Source: CBDFLA01 sp965248915
GTDB taxonomy: Bacteria; Pseudomonadota; Alphaproteobacteria; M2410
NCBI GenBank assembly: GCA_965248915.1
Contig: OZ252216.1
Location: forward strand, 682,001-746,000
DNA length: 64,000 nt
Reading direction: 5' to 3'
Part shown: positions 36,264 to 44,200 of the stretch, piece by piece
How the letters are laid out: every line of letters starts with the position of its first letter
Numbering within the stretch: position 1 is the stretch's first letter
Notes under the pieces: model-generated
What the model saw: only the letters and a program-made list of their open reading frames with translations
Databases searched by the model: none
Told to the model about the DNA's origin: nothing
Program-made: the position numbers and the translations under genes

Positions 36264-37490
36264 TCATATCCAACGCCGAACTCGCCGACAGTAGGCCTCG
36301 TACTCCGCACCATATCGCCGTAACAGTTCGTTTTCCTCTGCTCTGATGAAGAGCCGGGTCATTAATAGTGGGTAGAGGACGAGAAATACGATATTGACGG
36401 CGTCACCCAACAGGACAAAGGTACCCACGAGCAAAACGAACAGACTCAAGATTTCTGGGTTCCGACTAATCCTATAGGGGCCAATCGTAACCAAACCAAT
36501 GTCTGACGCACTATCCAGGGAATCTGGGTCTTTAATTTCAGATCTTTCTGGGGCGTCCCTTGCCAGTTCGTCGAATAGGACATTGGTCTCCATCCAACAA
36601 AAGATGGCAACGAAGGCAACAACCGCTCCGACATTCAAGTGCCACCGTCCATCGAAGAGGGGGAAGTAGGCTAGGTGGTCGATCCAGAACATGAGCCCGA
36701 TAAATCCGGCAGTAAGTAAATAGTAATAAGCGGGAGGCGTTGGCCAATCGGCGTCGCTGTACTCTTGCGGCCGGCTTCCAACAACTTCGGTCCAGTTACT
36801 TTGACTTTCTCTGTGTGCATTGACACTCAATCTCATTCGATGTGAGAGATAAGTCCCGATGAAAATGAATGGCAAGACAAAGACGAAAACGACGACGGTA
36901 CCCCCGATGAGCGCAAGCAGGAATTCCGCCCCTTCGAAGATTGCGCTGTCTGTTAGCCCGAGCAGACTCACTGAATATATCGTGGCCAAGACCACAAGAA
37001 ACGCCACTTCCACACTCGCCATCAAAGCACGTTTTGGCCAAGGTTTGGCGGGCCTCCCACGCGAACGCGCCGGTGTCATAAAGGTCACTGAATAGAAGCA
37101 AAACAGTAGGGCCGCCACAATGGCCGGCCAGTAGACCACCATCATTTGCCTGACAAACGGCACAATGCCTTCAAACGGTGTTGACGAAAGCAATGAGATG
37201 CTTGCTGCCAGGAATGAGCCCAAGATGACAAAAAGTGTCAACCCATAGTGCCCCTTCCGATCTTCGGACGTCCCTTCTGGTGAAGTGGCGCCTTTTCTTC
37301 TGCGATTGTCCGAATCTGTCAACGTCCTGATCCCCGCACTTACTTCTCGCTTGTACGTGCAGATATTAATCACAATGCCCGTCATCGATCCATATCGTCT
37401 GGAGTCATTTCCCAAGTGATGCAGCGTCTTTTTGCGCTCTTCACCTTGAATTGAGTTTTGTCTACTCCCTTGGCTGCGCTCTCTCATCAA
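36264..37490 (-). CDS. Polytopic membrane protein with isoprenylcysteine-methyltransferase-like end
   Basis: Up to 408 aa (an ATG at 37385 would give 373). About eight hydrophobic segments are seen. The last part, YRISRNPEILSLFVLLVG followed by a EENELLRRYGAEYEAYCRRV segment, resembles the ICMT/PEMT methyltransferase C-terminus (RNP motif, then E-E and a Tyr-Cys-Arg tail). The N-terminal half is unfamiliar. It is part of cargo cassette 2 and converges on the NnrU gene. Confidence 0.6.
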   Translation of the reverse strand: MMRERSQGSRQNSIQGEERKKTLHHLGNDSRRYGSMTGIVINICTYKREVSAGIRTLTDSDNRRRKGATSPEGTSEDRKGHYGLTLFVILGSFLAASISLLSSTPFEGIVPFVRQMMVVYWPAIVAALLFCFYSVTFMTPARSRGRPAKPWPKRALMASVEVAFLVVLATIYSVSLLGLTDSAIFEGAEFLLALIGGTVVVFVFVLPFIFIGTYLSHRMRLSVNAHRESQSNWTEVVGSRPQEYSDADWPTPPAYYYLLTAGFIGLMFWIDHLAYFPLFDGRWHLNVGAVVAFVAIFCWMETNVLFDELARDAPERSEIKDPDSLDSASDIGLVTIGPYRISRNPEILSLFVLLVGTFVLLGDAVNIVFLVLYPLLMTRLFIRAEENELLRRYGAEYEAYCRRVRRWI

Positions 37491-37662
37491 TGGCGTACTC
37501 CGCCCAGAGTGAAGCGACGATTGCTAGTGCAACAAGGAGGGCCAGTGTAATCCAAAGTTGGGCAGGGTAGGCTATCGCATTGTTGCCGGGTTCGGGAAAT
37601 GACTTATTGTGATAATCACCCCGACCCAGCAATGTTCGAAAATAGGCAATTCCAAAAGTCAA
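37462..37662 (-). CDS. Small single-helix membrane protein
   Basis: 66 aa with one clear transmembrane helix (ITLALLVALAIVASLWAEY) near the C-terminus. It overlaps the 5' end of the 36264 gene by 29 bp in another frame. It may be a real small gene or the displaced front of that gene after a frameshift. Confidence 0.35.
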   Translation of the reverse strand: MTFGIAYFRTLLGRGDYHNKSFPEPGNNAIAYPAQLWITLALLVALAIVASLWAEYAIDERAQPRE

Positions 37663-37709
37663 CGTCAGCGAACGTAGCGCGACCCTGATAACGGAGCGTC
37701 TCCACCAGT

Positions 37710-37949
37710 TTAGTTTCTGAATACTCTTTTCCAGTTGAAGGGCTTTGGGGCAAAGATACTGATAAGAAACAGCATCAAAGCTATTGCATTTGGCCAGAAA
37801 CCAATTGCCATGTGAACAAGATACTGACTGGGGCTCAGGTCGTTGTAGTGATCGTTGATGGCATCAATTGACATCAGAATTGAGAGCAAGATCATTGTGA
37901 ACGCGAATGCGAACGCGCCGAGGCCATTCCTCTTTCTTGAGCTAACCAT
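37710..37949 (-). CDS. Small two-helix membrane protein
   Basis: 79 aa with two hydrophobic helices (about 11-30 and 46-68) separated by a polar YNDLSPSQY loop. Its start overlaps the stop of the next gene upstream by eight bases, suggesting coupled translation. It is a candidate immunity-type protein by size and context only. Confidence 0.45.
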   Translation of the reverse strand: MVSSRKRNGLGAFAFAFTMILLSILMSIDAINDHYNDLSPSQYLVHMAIGFWPNAIALMLFLISIFAPKPFNWKRVFRN

Positions 37950-38493
37950 TCAAGGTGTCACTGTCGTCAATCGAGTTTCTACCGGAATGCACTTTTGCAA
38001 TAATTCCTCGAACGACCAACCCAATCAAGTAGATCGCGTTCAATCCAGCACCAATCCAGATGACAATTTGAACCGTTGAGAGGTACTCCAAAATGAAGTC
38101 AAGGCTCGTCGCCTTGAGCCCAATGAAAAGCGCGAGAGTAAGCCAGAGTCCGATAATCGCTGCAATGGATGCAAACAGCGGGGCAAAAACACAAAGAGTA
38201 CGCAAGGCGTGTTTTTTGATCCGTAGTATGATCGGGAATTTTTTGCGCCATTGTGCCCATCGAGCTGTACCAAGAAACCAAACTATGGTCTCGGCAGCGG
38301 CGATGAATACTAGGAACCGCCAACATAGTCTGAAGGTGCCCACAATGTAGGCGAAAGCTGTGTAAAGCCCCCATCTTATGTACCACTTTCTAATAGAGTT
38401 TCTGGCACCGGTGGTCGCATGTTCAGGGCTTGATGAGGGCGGATGAGCGAAGGCGATCGGACTTACCTGTGAACGCGCACAGGCTTCTACCAT
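37942..38493 (-). CDS. Membrane protein of unknown function (cassette 2)
   Basis: 183 aa with four hydrophobic helices (about residues 45-70, 80-95, 112-132 and 140-165). No family is recognised. It lies in a leftward chain with the 37710 and 38564 genes downstream of toxin 2. Confidence 0.5.
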   Translation of the reverse strand: MVEACARSQVSPIAFAHPPSSSPEHATTGARNSIRKWYIRWGLYTAFAYIVGTFRLCWRFLVFIAAAETIVWFLGTARWAQWRKKFPIILRIKKHALRTLCVFAPLFASIAAIIGLWLTLALFIGLKATSLDFILEYLSTVQIVIWIGAGLNAIYLIGLVVRGIIAKVHSGRNSIDDSDTLNG

Positions 38494-38563
38494 TTCGCCT
38501 TATTATCATTTTGTCCAAATGGTTGGATTGAAAGGATACGGTAATCCATATTCAGGGTCATCC

Positions 38564-39160
38564 TCAATCGAGCGGCTGTCCATAGTCGCATACATGCTCA
38601 AGATCCAGATCGATAGTCCCGTCAGATTCAAAATAGAATACGGCTAGCTCATCATTGTCGACAATCCGGCCATCCAACAGGCAACCCCGGCCGTCCTCTG
38701 GTGGATCACCAAAAACAATCTCTACGCGTAACGAAAAAAAAGTTTGGTCAGGACTTACGATGCCCTCCCTCATTGCGATTGAATGGAGTTTGGGTTTCTT
38801 GACCTTAGAGCGAAGCGATTCAGAAGTTTCGAAACGCAAATTCTCGGGCCCAAGAACAACGTCCAAACGGGACAAGCGATTTTCACTCACTTCCGCATCG
38901 ACTGTACCGAAGTTGTAAGGTGATGAAGTCACAAACTCGATTTGAGCTGCGTTCCAGGCTGATTGTCCATGATGAGCGTGGATAAGGAATTCAATAGGCT
39001 CATCAACAGTCTCGGATTCTTGGTTGCCGACTTCGGCGGAGGATTGAACATTTGGTCTTGTCGGTGCGTCCCCTTGACATCCGGAAAGTGTAAGGATCGG
39101 TAAGAGGAGAAATGCGAATCCAAAGAAGGGAAATTGTTTCCTGATTTCATAGATCTCCAT
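38564..39160 (-). CDS. Lipoprotein, candidate immunity protein (paralogue of the next gene)
   Basis: 198 aa from ATG 39160. A hydrophobic signal ends in a lipobox LTLSGCQG with the modified Cys near residue 28. The mature part is acidic and beta-rich, and its C-terminal half matches the 39201-39799 gene. Shared features are the SLRVEIVFGDPPED and CLLDGRIVDN blocks versus SLNVEFTFGEVATD and CMVDERILDN, and a final VCD. Two exported paralogues in tandem behind toxin 2 look like an immunity array; this is inference. Confidence 0.55.
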   Translation of the reverse strand: MEIYEIRKQFPFFGFAFLLLPILTLSGCQGDAPTRPNVQSSAEVGNQESETVDEPIEFLIHAHHGQSAWNAAQIEFVTSSPYNFGTVDAEVSENRLSRLDVVLGPENLRFETSESLRSKVKKPKLHSIAMREGIVSPDQTFFSLRVEIVFGDPPEDGRGCLLDGRIVDNDELAVFYFESDGTIDLDLEHVCDYGQPLD

Positions 39161-39200
39161 TCGTTCAATGATGTTTCCGATGGAGAGACACCTTCGAGGG

Positions 39201-39799
39201 TCATGGGTCATCGCAGACACGCGCCACTTTGAAATCGATGTTTCCATTTGATTTGAAACCGATCTGCGCCAAATTGAAATTATCCAGAATTCGTTCGTCG
39301 ACCATGCAGAACGGGTGGTCTGTTGCGACTTCACCAAACGTAAACTCAACATTCAATGACAAAAATCTGTCATCAGGTTCTGTTGGCGAGCACCGGTGAC
39401 ATTCTAGCACCGGTGACATTCTATTGTCTGATACATCGATAGTGTGTCGAGTTGAGGACTGTGAATCTGAGTAAGGATATTGTCTGGCAGTGAATATGCT
39501 CTCTGATCATCTCCCAATAGGACTGTTAGCGATGTCAATTTGGCATCACTAGCTTTCGCGCTGAATTGTCCTTTCCCATAAGGGGGTGACAGCGGGAATG
39601 AAATCTCAATATGACCCCAGTCAATCTCTGGGAAAAAGACTTTGGAAATTGCATCTTCTGGCGGGCTTTTGGTGTCTTTTGGGTTGTGATCAAACTCCGC
39701 CCCATTCGCCCCAACACATGATGCCGTCCAAGTGCAGACCAACATGTTCAGCCAAATGAAACTCAACTTCAGTCCAATAGGGGTATCCCTTCCAAGCAT
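39201..39799 (-). pseudogene. Secreted paralogue of the lipoprotein, interrupted by a 17-bp tandem duplication
   Basis: The frame starts at 39799 with a signal peptide (GLKLSFIWLNMLVCTWTASC) and runs to a TAG created by the second copy of a 17-bp repeat at 39388-39421. Removing one copy joins ECHRC directly to SPTEPDD and restores about 193 aa matching the neighbouring lipoprotein over its whole C-terminal half. It is thus a recently broken gene, or one that could switch back by losing a repeat unit. Confidence 0.75.
39388..39421. repeat. Exact 17-bp tandem duplication
   Basis: AGCACCGGTGACATTCT occurs twice in a row. The unit length is not a multiple of three, so one extra copy breaks the reading frame of the secreted-protein gene. 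Confidence 0.95.
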
Positions 39800-39972
39800 T
39801 TTTCACTCCCTACCTCCCGACATATTATACGTGTTTAGGTGTGTTGAATCAACAATAGATTATTTGTTCAGAGGGCAAATATGGGTTTACAATTGCACTT
39901 GCAGTGCCAGGGCGGTGGTCATTGCAATCATGTCGTGGTTCATGATTGAAAATTTGGCTGCGCACCCCTCAA

Positions 39973-41058
39973 TTAGTCATAGTCAAGATATCCGGAACCA
40001 CGAATTAAAACACCTGAACCGGTGTAGGAATCAGGGCCAAATCTTCGAACAGCTCCGGATGGAGTGCCGAGGTAAGCGACAATCCTCTTGTTGTAATAGG
40101 CATTAGCTTTGTTTGTTCTTTTTCGGTCTCGTGAGCTGAGCTTTTCGTCGATTCGGTCGCGCGACTTACTTTCACTCTTTGGATGCGTGTGCACCCAAGA
40201 GACCGTTGAGGTGGTGGTACCGACAGTTATGTCACGTGTTGTTCCTGTGACCATCGGCCCGGCAGCGTACCGGCCATTCCTCAAGTTGATGCGGCCTCCT
40301 CTTTCCTTTTTGTGTCCTTGTCTTTCTCCTTGAGCTGCACGCGCGCAACGCGTCAGAAACTCGACGGCGACCGCATCCATTGCTGGTGTTGGTCTGACCC
40401 TTTCCGGTTCGGTTTTTACATTTGTGTTGTCGGATCGCGCGCCTCGCTGTCCCATTCGATTGAAACCAGAGCCAGATGCAAATGATTGAGCTCGAGTTTG
40501 GGGTCCTTGAGAAAGTGGAGCGCCAGGATTGACAGGCACACCGGTCTTCTTTGCCTGTTCGCGTTTTTCGATGGCGATCATGCCAGGCACAAGCGATTCC
40601 GGCGCGCCGCCGAAGAGGTCATTGTATAGAGTTGGGTCAAGGGAGCGCACTTGCGCCTCTGTCATTTGAGGCAGATCTGCCAGTGTATCGACAATGATGG
40701 TTTCGTTGCCGTAGCGAAGCCTCAACGTCTTAGGTAAATCGTCATCGATGTCATGGATGGCGCCAGATCGCGGCGACAGTGGTTGCGGCGCGCTCGGGGG
40801 CTTAGGTCCTGGTTGAGGTCGCGTGGGCTGAGAGCTGGGCATCGGGCGCGGCGCGGCGGTTGGTTCTGGCGCAAAGCCAGGCGAGAAAATCGGAAACGGC
40901 ACTGACGATGGAGGAAGCGCAGGCGCTCCATAAGGTGGACCAGCCATCGGGCCGATGGCCCCCGCTTGAAATGGAGCTTGCGCATTGTACGGATGTTGTC
41001 GCCAAAGCTCTGCGAGCCGAAGCGGGTCAAAAGGACCAAACGGAGAAATTGGAGGCAT
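39973..41058 (-). CDS. Toxin-like protein 2: shared N-terminal region plus JAB-like domain
   Basis: 361 aa. Residues 1-100 are Pro/Ala-rich. Residues 110-171 match the shared region of toxin 1 (LRYGNETIIVDTLADLPQMT, then a DLFG...ESLVPG..AIEK pattern). The C-terminal 130 residues hold a beta-strand ending in WVHTHPKSESKS (HTHP at 290-293) with a downstream SxxD, like JAB/DUF4329-type zinc peptidase domains found in polymorphic toxins. The JAB assignment is tentative. It is transcribed leftward from dyad C (-10 TATCCT, 47 bases before the start). Confidence 0.65.
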   Translation of the reverse strand: MPPISPFGPFDPLRLAELWRQHPYNAQAPFQAGAIGPMAGPPYGAPALPPSSVPFPIFSPGFAPEPTAAPRPMPSSQPTRPQPGPKPPSAPQPLSPRSGAIHDIDDDLPKTLRLRYGNETIIVDTLADLPQMTEAQVRSLDPTLYNDLFGGAPESLVPGMIAIEKREQAKKTGVPVNPGAPLSQGPQTRAQSFASGSGFNRMGQRGARSDNTNVKTEPERVRPTPAMDAVAVEFLTRCARAAQGERQGHKKERGGRINLRNGRYAAGPMVTGTTRDITVGTTTSTVSWVHTHPKSESKSRDRIDEKLSSRDRKRTNKANAYYNKRIVAYLGTPSGAVRRFGPDSYTGSGVLIRGSGYLDYD

Positions 41059-41125
41059 GATTTACCTCATTGAATTGAAGGCCGAAAGTGGCCATTGCTC
41101 AATGAGGATAACTCAAGAAAGGGGC

Positions 41126-41155
41126 TTGGGGAGAGGGCAACAATTTTCTCCCCAC
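41126..41155. promoter_or_regulatory. Dyad element C, bidirectional late promoter
   Basis: TTGGGGAGAG, N10, TTCTCCCCAC. Rightward: CCCC, 17 bases, TACGCT (41171-41176). Leftward: CCCC, 17 bases, TATCCT (41105-41110), facing toxin 2. Both directions have the same spacing. Confidence 0.75.
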
Positions 41156-41211
41156 TCATTGTTCCCGGGTTACGCTGTTCGGTTGGAACCAAAACCGAAA
41201 AGGAGTGACCC

Positions 41212-41256
41212 ATGTCGCGCCACATCACCCAAATGACCATTGAGGATCAAATTTGA
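41212..41256 (+). pseudogene. Remnant of the 5' end of the large-terminase nuclease gene
   Basis: The first 12 codons (MSRHITQMTIED) match the start of the gene at 43371 and share its promoter and ribosome site. The frame then ends after two more codons. The homologous stretch covers 41126-41247 and 43286-43406, about 120 bp and roughly 85-90% identical by eye. Confidence 0.8.
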
Positions 41257-41290
41257 GTTGTCAGTCGAGATGGAAAATGAGACGCGTGGC

Positions 41291-41976
41291 TTACTCGTTG
41301 GAAGATATTTGAAGTGGATAATTGATCAGGGCCATGAAACGTAATGCCAAGTGAGCGGCGATTGTGACCACAAAAGGATAAGCACCTGTTTCAACAACAA
41401 CGAGAGGAAACTCTAAGAGGTACAAAAAATGAACCGCTAGAAACATGCCGGCAATACAGAAAATGCCGAAAAGAATAATTGATGTGAGAAGTGCACGGCT
41501 CTTCAACAAGAATGTTGGTGCCAAACTGATCAGAAGGCAGGCACCGAAGATGCAAAAAGCGACCCATGGAGGTTGTACGTGCTCGAGGAAATCAAATGGA
41601 TGGAGCGCGCCAATGATCAATAGATCGAAGAGTCGTACGCCAAAGTAAACAATCACGACGCCCGCAATGGCCGCTTCGACATGGAAAAGGAGCCGAGCAG
41701 ATAAAGAATCGCGATTGGTAAGATCGAAAGGGGGAAGAAGAACAAGCACCACACTCTTACAGATGAGGTGATTTCAAAGCTAAGATCGTCCGAGCCAAAA
41801 ATGAGTGGAAACAATGACCCATCGATTAGCATATTGGTGGAAATGCCATCCGATGACCACATGAGGCGTAGGAAGGCTCGACTGGGCAAGTCGATGGCAA
41901 TCGGTACTAGAATTCCCACGAACGCCGCGGTCAGAAAGGCAAAAATCGCGGCTCTTGAGACCCTTTGTCGACGCAT
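41291..41976 (-). pseudogene. Membrane protein in two overlapping frames (candidate immunity for toxin 3, probably frameshifted)
   Basis: The upstream frame (41976-41653, 107 aa) has an N-terminal helix and then SVRVWCLFFFPLSILPIAIL. The downstream frame (41752-41291, 153 aa) begins inside it and has four hydrophobic helices, from AAIAGVVIVYFGVRLFDLL on. Joined with a shift within 41653-41752 they would give one protein of about 225 aa with six helices. Two coupled genes remain possible. It lies downstream of toxin 3 on the same strand. Confidence 0.45.
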
Positions 41977-42098
41977 TCGCTTTCCCCACTTTGATGTCGC
42001 AACAGTATCAAAAGTAGGATTATTGGTAAAGTGCGCGTATTGGTGAAAATCTCAATTGTTCGACCCCTGCGCAACGCGAAGATAACCGGGTTCAACCT

Positions 42099-43192
42099 TT
42101 ATCCAAATGGTCCGCTACCGTTCCCGCTGTTAGGGAAGCTCGCCAATTGCAATAAATTCGTCCCCTGACGTTTCATGCGCGGATTGTCGTTGACCATGGC
42201 TCGCAACGCTTCCGCCGCCGCTGGATAACTAGACTGAAGGTGTTGCGGATCCGTCATGTAGGTTTGTAGTCCAAAGGCGAGCAGTTCATGAGGGCGATTT
42301 AGATATGAAAAATGATCCCGCAATTCTTTGCGTGCGCGAGAATTGGCGGATGTCTGTTTGGCAATGCGCTCCATAAGACCTCATTGGGGTCATCGACGCG
42401 TTCACCATGAACATATTCAGAAGCGTTCTGCCGGAGCTCTTGGGCTCCTCGGTTGGCCCAGTACTCTGAGACATAGTCACCGAGTATCGATTCAATGGAT
42501 CTATCATGCGAAACGTTGAGTCGTTCCCGCAATAAGCGGTGAGCGGCTTCGTGAGCGAGAACTTTAGGGTCGTTTTCATAGCCGGGTGCAATCTGTATTT
42601 GATCTAAGTGGGGAACATACTTGCCCAAGGTATGAACCGGGCGATTAGGATCGGTCGGGATGTCCCGCACGACTATCGGCTCGTGATTTTTATACGAACG
42701 TTTCAATCGCTCCCACCAATTGTCTCGCCCATACATGTCATGAATGAGTTGGCGGATCTCTGCCGCCGAGAGCCCCTCTTGTGCGCCAGGACCGGTTCCC
42801 GGCACGTACTTCCCGACCATTTCGTCCCCGTCTGGCGTTTCCGCCAATGTGTATCCCGGAGGGACTTCCGGTGATTGATCGAAATGCACGCGTTCTTCAT
42901 CGCTCTGCCGTCCCGCAAACGATTTTGAAACGGGATTGCCGAAGGAGGTTGAGGCCTGTTGAGCCATTTTCTTTGCGTCATGCCAAAGCGCTATTTGGAT
43001 ATGGTCCGGGTGTTCGAACCCGAAAAACTCGTTGCGCAGGTTTGGATCGAGGTTTCGAACGTCATCGGGTCTTAACCGCTTGATCCTCTCAAAGATGTTT
43101 GAAAGCTGGTGGTCATAATCACCAATCGCATTTCCAAATTGTTGGTTCCTCCCGATGGAACCGTTGTGAATAAATTTGCGAAAATCAGTCAT
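42099..43192 (-). pseudogene. Toxin-like protein 3: shared N-terminal segment plus HExxH metallopeptidase domain, frameshifted near its end
   Basis: The first 269 residues read in one frame. Residues 35-78 hold a short version of the shared region (RIKRLRPDDVRNLDPNLRNE, then a FFG segment). The zinc site HEAAHRLL is at residues 214-221, followed by a GDYVSEYWANRGAQE helix. Near 42373 the sensible translation moves to another frame, which starts ERIAKQTSANSRARKEL and goes on with RPHELLAFGLQTYMTDP and a PAAAEALRAM helix, typical C-terminal parts of such peptidases. A one-base indel in the GTCTTATGG region explains this. Leftward from dyad D. Confidence 0.65.
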
Positions 43193-43285
43193 TACAATGT
43201 CCTTTGCATTAGGTCACATGCTTAATGGTGCGTGCCCCAAATTTGTGTTGATTGGTTTGCACTCATTGTGACTCAAAAGAGTCGG

Positions 43286-43315
43286 GTGGGGAGAGGTCGG
43301 AAATTTTCTCCCCAC
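43286..43315. promoter_or_regulatory. Dyad element D, bidirectional late promoter
   Basis: GTGGGGAGAG, N10, TTCTCCCCAC. Rightward: CCCC, 17 bases, TACGCT (43331-43336), and the nuclease-part ATG 35 bases on. Leftward: CCCC, 17 bases, CACAAT (43265-43270), facing toxin 3. Confidence 0.75.
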
Positions 43316-43370
43316 TCCTTGTTCCCGGGTTACGCTACTCGGTTGGAACCGAAACAAAAGGGAGTAACCC

Positions 43371-44102
43371 ATGTCGCGCCACATCACACAGATGACCATC
43401 GAAGATGCGGAGCACTACACAGACGAAGAAAGAGCGGAGATCATCGCGGCCTATCTGCCCCATGAAAGGGAGGCGAGGGCGCGCGGCGTACCGCAATTGG
43501 GCTCGGGCCGTGTCTTTCCCATTCCGGAAGAGGATCTGAAAGAGGAACCGTTTGAGATCCCTGGTCACTGGGTCGAAATCGGCGGCATGGACTTTGGTTG
43601 GGATCATCCCTTTGCCGCTGTTAAACTCGTTTGGGACAAAGACAGTGATATTGTCCGGGTCACGCAGACTTACCGGGTGCGCAGTGAAACCCCGATCATT
43701 CATGGCGGCGCTCTGAGGCCTTGGGGAGACGATCTCGTTTGGGCTTGGCCTCATGATGGGTTGCAGCATGACAAAGGGTCAGGCGTTCAACTCGCCGAAC
43801 AATACCGCAAGCAGGGATTGAGTTTACTCCCCGAAAAAGCAACGCATCCGGCCGGGGGCTTCGGTGTGGAAGCAGGCATTATGGAATTGCTTGAGCGAAT
43901 GCAGTCCGGGCGCTTTAAGGTCTTCGCGCATCTTGACGACTGGTGGCAGGAATATCGCCTTTATCACCGAAAAGAAGGACTTATTGTCAAAGAAAGAGAC
44001 GATCTCATGAGCGCCACACGGATCGCTCTCATGATGTTGCGGTTTGCGGCGACCAAGAAATCAAAGAGTTGGGATCAGCCGAAGGCAAACTGGATTGTCT
44101 AA
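43371..44102 (+). CDS. Terminase large subunit, C-terminal nuclease part (split gene)
   Basis: 243 aa with its own promoter (dyad D) and GGGAG ribosome site. It starts at the exact place where other large terminases continue from the ATPase domain (MTIEDAEHYTDEERAEII, then HEREARARG and GSGRVFPIPEE). The RNase H-like nuclease acidic residues are visible: MDFGWDHPFAA near residue 69, WPHDG near 125, and ERDDLMSA near 215. It should cut concatemeric DNA during packaging, together with the ATPase part at 34783. It could work as a two-chain enzyme. Confidence 0.8.
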   Translation: MSRHITQMTIEDAEHYTDEERAEIIAAYLPHEREARARGVPQLGSGRVFPIPEEDLKEEPFEIPGHWVEIGGMDFGWDHPFAAVKLVWDKDSDIVRVTQTYRVRSETPIIHGGALRPWGDDLVWAWPHDGLQHDKGSGVQLAEQYRKQGLSLLPEKATHPAGGFGVEAGIMELLERMQSGRFKVFAHLDDWWQEYRLYHRKEGLIVKERDDLMSATRIALMMLRFAATKKSKSWDQPKANWIV

Positions 44103-44116
44103 CATGAGAATTTGGG

Positions 44117-44146
44117 GTGGGGAGAAAATTTGTGGCTTCTCCCCAC
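44117..44146. promoter_or_regulatory. Dyad element E, late promoter of the portal gene
   Basis: Perfect arms GTGGGGAGAA, N10, TTCTCCCCAC. Rightward: CCCC, 17 bases, TAAGGT (44162-44167), then the portal ATG 34 bases on. Leftward there is TAGACA at the same spacing but no gene on that strand. Confidence 0.75.
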
Positions 44147-44200
44147 ACAATTTTTTCGCATTAAGGTCTGGGACGCAAAAATCTTTAAGGAGCGCGTCCA

